In this document: piece by piece, positions 1-7,091 of the stretch
Layout of the letters: each line of letters starts with the position of its first letter
Numbering within the stretch: the first letter of the stretch is position 1
Origin: Goniomonas avonlea
Lineage: Eukaryota > Cryptophyceae > Goniomonadida > Goniomonadaceae
Direction of reading: 5' to 3'
DNA: 13,525 nt
Assembly: GCA_003573635.1 (NCBI GenBank)
Contig: QUTJ01031617.1
Span: 1 to 13,525 of the forward strand
The notes under the pieces: generated by a model
Database searches by the model: none
The model's input: only the letters and a program-made list of their open reading frames with translations
Told to the model about the DNA's origin: nothing
Program-made: the position numbers and the translations under genes

Positions 1-14
1 GGGAAAAGGTGTAC

Positions 15-1045
15 CTCCTGTCGGTCTTCTCGAACTTGTTGACCTTCCTGCGGAAGGAGGACGACGAGTTCTTCTTGGCCTTGCGCTTGGCCCGCTTGGC
101 GTCGCGGCGGGTCATCTTGCGAGACCTCCTGCAGGTAGGTGTGACCAATGGATTACTGTCGGCCTTCCTGCCCCCCTCCCTCCCTCTGTGTCTGTGTGAG
201 TGGGCCACCCAGGAGATCGCATACAAGTCATGACGGGTTGTGAATCCGCCCATGTCGCCCCAGATGTGTGGAAGGATGCGGATTGTGAAGGGGAAGACAA
301 GAGGTCCATTCTTCCTCGGATTGGTCATCATGCGGGAGTGCTGCGTGTGTGGGATGGGTGGGGGATGTGCCGCAGTCGGAGGGTAACCGCCACTGTGGTT
401 GGGCATGAATGTGCGCGACACTGGCTGCAAGACCGCCGGCGCCCATCGAGACGCACTTGAAATCACGCGTCATGGTCTTCCTGAGGCTGCGGACCCGGCG
501 GCGGTTCTTGGCAGCGCGCTCCTGGGTGGTGAACTTCCTCTTGACGGAGCTCCATTTACTGCAGTCGCCGTCAGCGCACTGCTAGATGCGTTCGACTCGT
601 CACAGCATCAAGTGCGTGGATTTTGGCAGTAGGCTGTTTGGTGTGGGAGTGGAGGAGGAGGGATATGAGCACGCAGGCAACACACCCACTTCTTGCACAA
701 CAGATTCCTTCTCCGACCTGCTAAAGGCTAAACACGGGGCAACTCACCGCTTCTCGCGCTTAGCGTCACGCTCACGACGAGATTCCTTCTTGAGAGACCT
801 CTTCTCGCGGCGAAGACGGTTCTTCTCAGACTTGGACTCACGCCTGTACCGCCTTGAGTGAATACACGTACAAGGGGGATTCAAACCCTCAACCCTAGCC
901 CTCCACCCCAAAGCCGGATACAGTGTGCTGCCTCGAACACGGATTGCCCCCCCCCCCCCCCTCGTTGCCCACCTTCCTCTCCTCGGTGTGCGTGCGAACA
1001 AGCTGTCAGAATAATTCGACTTGGGAAATGTGTTCAACCGCGTAC

Positions 1046-1091
<46 letters not shown>

Positions 1092-3481
1092 TGTCTACTT
1101 GCGCTTGCATTCGAGGCGCATTCAACATGTTGCTGTGTTCGCTAGCATTGTGAAATTGCCTGCCTCCTGCAAGATTGGTCTCGTTGCCCAGCAAAGTTTG
1201 ACGGTTGATGGGTTTCAATGGCAGCGCAACTGAATGGGATGGTGGCGGGAGACGTACTTGAGTCCTTTCTGGACCTTGGACACATCGCGGGCGATGGTGC
1301 GCTTGAGGGACTCTGCCTTGGTCGTCTTTTTGGCCATGCGGGTCATCTCGCGACGAGTTTGAGCATTGCGCTCACTGTCCAAAATTGGGTCAGCCCATAG
1401 CGAGGAGGAGAGGCAGTGACAGAGACTGCAGAGAAAAGACTGAGTCTTCCAACTGGGAGGAACGGGGCCAAAACACGAATCCGGCTTGAATTCATAGATT
1501 CAGAGCTTCGCCTTGATCGAACGTTTGGGACTCTTTCGTTTCGTTGAGAGTCTCTGCTTCCGAGTGTCTCCAAATCGCTGCCTTGTCTCTGGCCTCTCGA
1601 TCTGGTTTGTACACAGCAGACGAGAAATCCAAATCCAAACTGGACTCACGCCGAATGGATCTGTCTCCTGATGGCGCGGGTGTCGCGGCGAATGCCGGTG
1701 TGCGTGTAGCGGCGCTCGGTCTTGCGGAGGCTGGCCCATCTCCGGCGAGCAGCCAGGCGGCTGCAGGCAATGGTTACTTCAGACAATAACATCTCCACCG
1801 CCGAAGCTGGATAAAAAATATATTGACAAACTCGTTGCCAAATCTGCCGATTTGACCGCGCATAATCTTAAGACCGCCAAGGGAACGAAAACCGGATATC
1901 AAAACCCTGCTTGTGTCCAAAAGATTACAAGCCAAACAACGACAACACAAAGATCCCGCCTCGAAAATGTGCCACGCACCCAAACTTGCGACGATCCATG
2001 CGGCGAAGCTTGCGGAAGTTGTGGTTGGGATGGCTGTACATCTTGCGCATCTCATCCGACAACTGAGTGGGGGTGTGACAAGATGTCTTGACTGGGGGTG
2101 AGAGTGAACGTGAAGGGGTCATGCAGAGTGCGTGGGACTGCGTGCAGGGTGTGCAAGGAGCAAGGTTGGAAGGGTAAAAAATCTCGATGGGTGAGTGGAG
2201 CGGGCCCCAAAATGACAGGGCTTAGGTACTACCCATGAAAGGGGAAGTTGTTCCAGAAAACACTTGTTGTTGCAAGGAGTTGAAGAAGAATCGCTTCTTG
2301 ATAGGACTCGTAATACGCACCCTGCGGCGGTCGGAACGCTGAGCAGCTGCCATGCGGCGGAAGCGCTGGCGTTCCTTCTTCGCGCGGAGAGCCTTGCGAA
2401 TGCGCTTCTGACGCCTGGCCTCCTTCGCCTCTTGCCTGCGGATGGCGGCACGGGTGGACGAGTTGCGCTTGCGGCGCTGGATGCCCTTGAGTCCGCTGCC
2501 GACACGAGCAACCTGAGGGGCGAGTTGGAATCAAACACCTTGCAAGGGTTCCAGGGAACGGGCTGCTACTCCACATGAGATACACACCAGTGCGCGCGCC
2601 TCCTTGCGTTTCAACGTGGCCTCCTTGACCATGCGCTTGTTGGCACGGCGCGCCAGGCCGAGAGTCTCATCAGACTCAGTCTCAGACTCCCTGTTGGCGA
2701 GGGTAAACGTAAGTCAGGGCCGGGAAGATACACACTTGTTAGCCCGACGGGATGACTTGCGGGAAGTCTGGCGAGCACGCAAGCCTTGATCGCGGACAGT
2801 GTTCTCGGACGCAAGAACCTCCTGCAGGACCAATTAATACGAAGCAGAATAGCACGCTATGAAGCGCCACACCTCCTTGATAGCCTTGACCTGCTGGCTG
2901 GCAGAGGAGACCTCCCGCTGAGTCTCCTCTGCAGTCTGCCTGGCCAAATCGCGGGTTCGCTCCTCCTCCTCCGCGGTGTGCTGCTTGAGTGTCAGCAGAA
3001 GAGTGCGGTCACGGGGATCATACCGCGGCAACCTCGTCCTCAGTCTGATCCTCCTCCTCGTCTTCGGGGTAGTGGTTGTGATGATGGTGGTGATGAAGGT
3101 GAAGCTCCTGCTCCGGTTCCTGGTGCTCAGGAGCCTCAGGCTCTTCGGGTTCCATCGCCGGCTCCTCATGCTGCGATGGCTCCACGGGATCCATGGGTTC
3201 CATGGGCTCCTGAGGGTGCCCATCCCTACCGTGCCGTGTTGGTTACAAATAACAAACAGAATGGTTGGTATCACCCGTCCCACTCCAAATCAGAAGTGGT
3301 ATCCTCATCGACCTGTTGGAACTCCATGCCCGGGAGTGATTCCTCATTGACCTCACTCTGCTCGCGGTTCAACAGTCTGGAGACACATCGTTTCAAGTAT
3401 AAAACTAACCTCCAGAGAGAGGGCCCCGGCGGTCGCGACCAGGAAGGTGAGCAGCAGCACCAACAAGGCTGACTGGCGCAT
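15..3481 (-). CDS. Secretory protein with acidic His-rich N-terminus and long Lys/Arg-rich C-terminus (3' partial, 13 exons seen)
   Basis: Exons on the minus strand: 3410-3481, 3275-3357, 3024-3225, 2873-2980, 2736-2821, 2588-2690, 2321-2512, 1980-2062, 1650-1760, 1258-1374, 748-843, 457-558, 15-128. All phases agree, giving about 489 residues. The start (ATG at 3481, A at -3) opens a clear signal peptide, beginning MRQSALLVLLLTF. Residues 25-119 are acidic and contain HLHHHHHHNH near 94-103. Residues 120-155 look like a Glu/Arg/Gln coiled coil. From about 165 onward Arg and Lys dominate. The gene probably continues past base 1: a phase-2 donor lies at 14-9, but reading through is also open. 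I recognise no family. The mix of acidic, His and polycationic blocks behind a signal peptide suggests a granule, extrusome, matrix or mineral-binding protein, which is inference only. Without the signal peptide one would think of a nucleolar protein. Confidence 0.82.
129..456 (-). other. Intron 12 of the basic secretory protein gene
   Basis: This 328-nt minus-strand intron has a GTGCGT donor at 456-451 and a CTGCAG acceptor at 134-129. It joins two phase-2 exons. Open frames inside it have no coding character, and I see no exon or RNA gene in it. Confidence 0.7.
947..961. repeat. Homopolymer of 15 C
   Basis: An uninterrupted run of cytosines inside intron 10. It is prone to sequencing and length error but cannot shift a reading frame here. 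Confidence 0.9.
1048..1094. repeat. (GT)n microsatellite
   Basis: A near-perfect GT dinucleotide run with one phase slip near 1090, read as CA on the strand of the host gene. It lies inside intron 10, upstream of the acceptor at 844. CA runs in introns can bind hnRNP-L-like factors in animals; any such role here is inference. Confidence 0.95.
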
Positions 3482-3653
3482 TTGTGCAGAGTTTGTTGCT
3501 TCGGATAAGGGCCACCCCTGAAAACCCACCATGCCCTACAACCGCGAATACTTATGTTGCACGTTGCACGTACTCTATTACTCTATTGGATTATTCGGTA
3601 TCAGTCTACTCAGAGGATTTCGTCGACGATACCCTCTCTTTCTGACAGCGAGG
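3482..3653. promoter_or_regulatory. Divergent 5' region between the basic secretory protein gene and the membrane protein gene
   Basis: The start codons at 3481 (minus) and 3654 (plus) are 172 bases apart. If the plus gene starts at 3531 the gap is only 49. The stretch 3540-3600 is AT-rich compared with the surrounding exons. TTCGGAT at 3500-3506 matches the core of the inverted repeat in the 6311-6567 intergenic region. No clear TATA box is visible. Confidence 0.5.
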
Positions 3654-5800
3654 ATGGCGCCAGCCGCTCGGGTTCCACTTGAAGAAGATACAGCAGAGTT
3701 GGCCCTGAGACTGCACCGAAATCGAGTGGTGGCACTGGCTGTGCCTGAAGTCAGAAAGCAGGCGTTGATTGAGTTGGTGTCGCAGGTGGATAATCTTGAC
3801 GAGTCTGACCGTTCGGAATTGCTCATTCGTGCGGTGCCCTTGCTGAGTTGTGGCGAATTGGACTGTGAGAGCCTCGCCCTCGCGCTCTCTCTTTGTGGTC
3901 TTTGTCTACACAAAGGAATGGGTTTCTGTTTGGAAGGACCTGGGCATTTGGCAGTCTTGGAGGATGCGGCCCAGGCAGTCACGGTAGTCCTTTTCAAGTT
4001 GAACTCCACACTGATGGTCCGTTCAGAAAGAGAATCTCTGTCAACAACTGCGAGAGCGGTGGTATTGTGCACTCATTCTTTTGTACTGGGTCGCCCGTGA
4101 TGGAGTGGCTGGTGTACCACCGAAAGCGGTGGCAGACCTCATCGTCAGCAACAAAAGCAAACTCTTCTTCTTCGCCAAGCAGTCTGATTTGTGTGAAACA
4201 AGTGACGATTTTTTCAAATGTGTCCCACTGGTGCGAAAATGAAACGGAGCTCAGGCTTCTGTATAACTTTTTCGCTCAGGAAATTGGTTGGGTGTGGTTG
4301 GCTGGGCCACTTTTTGTCCTCGCCTGTGCCATCGGGTTGGGAGCCGTGCAAGCCGACAAGCTAGCGCAATCCTGGTATAACAATCTCTAACCGGAGATTC
4401 AAACCCATGGTTGACTTGTTGCCAGGCAACCGATCGCCCTATTGATGCTCCTCGCCTTCTGCTCGTGGATGCGCCAGCGAGAGGCCGTATACGCCCCAGT
4501 GCAGAAGAATATCCGGGAAGTTCGTGCCTTCCTCGAAAGACGACCGAAGGATTGCTCTTGCAATCGCTGCTCTTTGTTACGTGCGCGTTACATTTCCGGG
4601 TCCGCTAATGACTGACTCGGTCACAGCTGTAGCCACGAACGTCGTTTTCCCACCGCTCTCCGACGATGAGCTCAGTGTTCCTACCACGGCTCGTGCAGAA
4701 GTTGTGAGTCCGTTGTTGTCGCGACTCGTGTTTCTGCTTCTTGTTTTTTCTTCAGACTCCCCCCGAAGCCTCAATCACCCGGAACACCATCGCCGTCAAA
4801 TCCAAGCTCATTGTCCATTGGCAGCTTGATCCTGTGGCCGAGGAGGGCCCGGCTGAGGTTGGGCAACCGGCTGTGTCGGAACCGGAACCTCACCAGATTA
4901 TGGACGTAATTGAACACTTGAGAGCGTGTGGTCTGCTGGTACGTCATTTTTCCACGGCAGCTCCGGGAGGTTCTCAATCGTTTCTGGAGGCTAAACTTCT
5001 CGTCACAGAATGAAGCTGAAGGAGCGGAAGGACCACAGGGTGAGGTTGGAGACGTGCTGCAGGTCAGACACCGTCTTTTTTTCAACTGAATCTCCAGAGT
5101 AGGGGTCGCAGAGCATCCAGGACCATCCGGAGATAAGATCTGATACATGGTAGCGAGCGCGTCCCTCTTACTTTGGAAACCGTGTGATCGTACATGTGCA
5201 GAGCATCCAGGATCAGAACATACATGAATCAAACTTTGTGTAGTGAGTGAGTAACGGGGCCCGGAGAAACTTCAGAGTGTTTTCGGACCGCTGCGTTGTT
5301 CGGTGGCAGTGCATCCAGGGGGGTTATCATAGCAATCGAACTTTAGGAATAGGCTCTCCCAAAGTACCAACGACTCTGCCCTTGCCGCAGATTGGGATTC
5401 CGGAAGTGCTTCTCGAGTGTCTGGAAAATTTGTGCAAGTGCGTGTCTGTTCCCACACACCACTGGCTCTGTTTCTGTGCTCTGACTCCTCTCCCACCGCA
5501 GTCACTCTTCACAGCACACAAACTGACTATTGGCCTCCTCACTATGACTTTTTCAGCTTATTCTTTGGTCTGCTTTTCGGCCCAGTCACCTTCCCTGTTT
5601 TGCTCTTTCTGGAGTTGCGTGATTCCCCTGGCTCGCACATTTGCTCGACCTTGCACCTTGACACAAAGTTCTCAACTGGGCCCCACAGAGAAGTGGACCA
5701 AGAAAAGGCCTGCACGGTGAACTGGGAGTTTGTCAACTCTGTGGTCAAATCAGCCCGCGCCAAGGCTCCAGTTGTGGTTCCTCCAGTTCCATCACCATAA
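3654..5800 (+). CDS. Multi-pass membrane protein of unknown family (9 exons)
   Basis: Proposed exons: 3654-3983, 4027-4230, 4280-4374, 4426-4580, 4627-4703, 4756-4938, 5009-5062, 5391-5437, 5515-5800. Every junction agrees in phase, giving about 476 residues. Most introns are 43-77 nt. The start at 3654 has A at -3 and G at +4. An in-frame ATG at 3531 with CCCACC before it would add 41 residues, including a hydrophobic stretch followed by RGFRRR, so it is a real alternative. Residues 1-178 are mostly helical and soluble-looking. Two hydrophobic segments (around WLAGPLFVLACAIGLG and IALLMLLAF) follow, then an acidic Pro/Glu-rich part, then a third hydrophobic segment (FFSLFFGLLFGPVTFPVLLF) and a Pro-rich end. 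I do not recognise the family. The 328-nt gap 5063-5390 may hide another exon. Confidence 0.62.
5063..5390 (+). other. Unusually long intron of the membrane protein gene, with a three-copy 15-mer
   Basis: A GTCAGA donor at 5063 and a CTTGCCGCAG acceptor ending at 5390. The other introns of this gene are 43-77 nt, so 328 nt stands out. It contains GCAGAGCATCCAGGA at 5108-5122 and 5198-5212 and a variant at 5306-5320. An unrecognised small exon cannot be excluded: one open stretch after the CAG at 5109-5111 is plausible, but its exit phase does not match. Confidence 0.55.
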
Positions 5801-5923
5801 ACAAACTGTGGAGCCTCTTTCTGTGCGGTGCACACAAGCACTGAACGACAAGGGTCCAAAAGTACGAGATGAATGAAATTTGTACAATATTTTACTTTGA
5901 AGGTTCGATCTCGTCATTTCTCA
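5801..5923. terminator. Convergent 3' ends of the membrane protein gene and the small Cys-containing gene
   Basis: Only 123 bases separate the two facing stop codons. An AT-rich patch with TTGTACAATATTTTA lies at about 5880-5894. No AATAAA is visible on either strand, so the poly(A) signal is either a variant or within the coding end of the neighbour. Confidence 0.4.
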
Positions 5924-6310
5924 TTAACATTGCCCAATAAGTCTCTTGTCGGACTTGAGGATGCGCTCCAGCCTGTTCACAACATGGCTGGGGGTGCAGT
6001 CCATCCCATCGTAGCAAGAAGCAATAATCGGAGCAGATCGGTACTGGAACAGTTCGTGCGCCGGCGTGTCAAATGCGACAGGGGCGCAAGTCGGGGGTGC
6101 CGGTGGACAGAATTCTGTGTACACCAGCTCGATCTTTGGTGAACATGGGCAGAGGTCTGTGGTCTCAGAAACTTGCTGGACTGTACAGTCCTCCTCGGAG
6201 GTAGTCGTTGCTTCCTGCGATTCACCACCGTTGACTCTCGCCCGCCACTTTAAGCCCTCGTTGAACCAGTAAGCTCCGTCGCTCGTCATCGGGGACTGCA
6301 TCCTGTTCAT
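5924..6310 (-). CDS. Small single-exon Cys-containing protein, unknown function
   Basis: An uninterrupted 128-codon frame starting at 6310 with A at -3. Internal Met codons at residues 4 and 8 are alternative starts. The sequence looks like real protein: an aromatic N-terminal part (AYWFNEGLKWR), a Ser/Thr/Glu-rich middle, several cysteines (CPC, FCPP, PTCAP, SCYDG, DCTP and a terminal Cys) and a basic helical end (VVNRLERILK). There is no signal peptide or membrane segment. It faces the membrane protein gene tail to tail and shares its 5' region with the Lys-rich gene at 6568. I do not recognise the family. It is one of only two intronless genes here. Confidence 0.6.
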   Translation of the reverse strand: MNRMQSPMTSDGAYWFNEGLKWRARVNGGESQEATTTSEEDCTVQQVSETTDLCPCSPKIELVYTEFCPPAPPTCAPVAFDTPAHELFQYRSAPIIASCYDGMDCTPSHVVNRLERILKSDKRLIGQC

Positions 6311-6567
6311 CTTGTGGTGGTCTTTTGTGGGGCTTGTTGTTTTGTGCGTGGCGGTCGGTTGTGGTCACAAGACTTAAATCCGAACCGGCGCGGTTAGTGA
6401 AAGGGCCAACCCCGAACCGTCGTTCGGATTCTCCGGAAGCGTCGTCATTTGTGTACTTCAAGTTACCTAAACGTTCCAGCAGCCCTGCGTATGGAAATTT
6501 AAACAAGCACCGAGACTGACCGAGCGCCGTAGTGCTTGCAGGCCCACACCTCGAAGTTGAGTACCAG
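6311..6567. promoter_or_regulatory. Divergent 5' region between the Cys-containing gene and the Lys-rich gene, with a repeated CCGAAC motif
   Basis: This 257-base gap separates start codons at 6310 (minus) and 6568 (plus). AATCCGAAC at 6377-6385 is exactly inverted as GTTCGGATT at 6422-6430. CCGAACCG also occurs in direct orientation at 6380-6387 and 6412-6419. This clustering in a shared promoter suggests a factor-binding site. No TATA box is obvious. Confidence 0.5.
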
Positions 6568-6957
6568 ATGTCTGGGAAGAAGAATGTTCTTGGGGAAGAC
6601 GAACCAAGTGTTCCGAGATGGGTTGAGAGGCAGGAGCAGCGCCATGCAATGTATGCAGGGAGCAGCACGTCTGCCGATGAGTTGCGCGCGCAGCGGGTGA
6701 TGCAGCTGGCTAACGAGCGCAAGCGCGCCAGGCAGCACTTTCAACAAACTGGGTTGGAGCTACCGGTCGGTCGGGCCGCAGCGTCTCCTTCCGTCACCGC
6801 ACTGGTCAATAACGGTGATTCTGACACCGACCGCCAGAAAAAACGGGACAGGAAATACAAGAAGGAACAGAAGAAGAAAAAGAAAGAGAAGAAGGACAAG
6901 AAGGAGAAAAAGGACAAGAAAGATGGGAAGGAAAAGAAAAAATCCAGGCACTCATAG
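6568..6957 (+). CDS. Small hydrophilic protein with a Lys-rich C-terminal tail (single exon)
   Basis: The start at 6568 (MSGKKNVLGEDE) is preferred over an in-frame ATG at 6532, because the protein-like composition begins there and A is at -3. The product is 129 residues. Residues 1-85 are charged and helix-prone, with Arg/Gln/Glu-rich segments. From about residue 91 the tail is mostly alternating KKEKKDKK blocks ending in KKKSRHS. Such tails are common in nucleolar, RNA-binding or spliceosome-associated proteins. No domain is visible that allows a specific name. The gene is divergent to the one at 5924-6310 and convergent with the fucosyltransferase gene. There are no introns. Function is unknown; nuclear location is inferred from composition only. 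Confidence 0.62.
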   Translation: MSGKKNVLGEDEPSVPRWVERQEQRHAMYAGSSTSADELRAQRVMQLANERKRARQHFQQTGLELPVGRAAASPSVTALVNNGDSDTDRQKKRDRKYKKEQKKKKKEKKDKKEKKDKKDGKEKKKSRHS

Positions 6958-7091
6958 TGCGCACTTTTGGTTTACATTGGCACGAATTGTACATAAATTT
7001 ATTGGTGTATCCCTGTTTCGGTTCGCGTGAGTTCAAGCGAAGCTTCGTGTCGTACGGGGACCTGTGTTTCTTCAAACCACAGCCCTCCTAG
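6958..7091. terminator. Convergent 3' region of the Lys-rich and fucosyltransferase genes, with a poly(A) signal
   Basis: 134 bases lie between the stops at 6957 (plus) and 7092 (minus). On the minus strand a canonical AATAAA is at 6998-7003, 89 bases past the fucosyltransferase stop. On the plus strand the same patch reads TGTACATAAATTTATT (about 6988-7003), an A/T-rich candidate signal 34 bases past the Lys-rich stop. One element may serve both genes. Confidence 0.5.

Larger units (their letters stand above)
844..1257 (-). other. Intron 10 of the basic secretory protein gene, with simple repeats
   Basis: At 414 nt this is the longest intron of the gene, with a GTACGT donor at 1257 and a TACAG acceptor ending at 844. 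It carries a GT/CA microsatellite and a C homopolymer. Short open frames across the repeat are artefacts of dinucleotide repetition. Confidence 0.75.

Noticed and set aside
858-1218. Poly(Cys-Val) and poly(His-Thr) proteins across the GT repeat
   Set aside because: These are simple translations of a dinucleotide repeat inside an intron.
2119-2585. Two overlapping open frames on the minus strand with start codons
   Set aside because: They run over the true exon 2321-2512 and into introns. Splice phases select a different usage, with exon borders at 2512 and 2321.
3893-4390. 165-residue open frame on the plus strand
   Set aside because: It crosses two exon frames and three introns of the membrane protein gene. 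Only 4280-4374 is used in that frame.
4741-5013. Start of a separate gene at 4741
   Set aside because: The phase-0 junction 4703/4756 joins it smoothly to the upstream exon, and no promoter-like gap exists.
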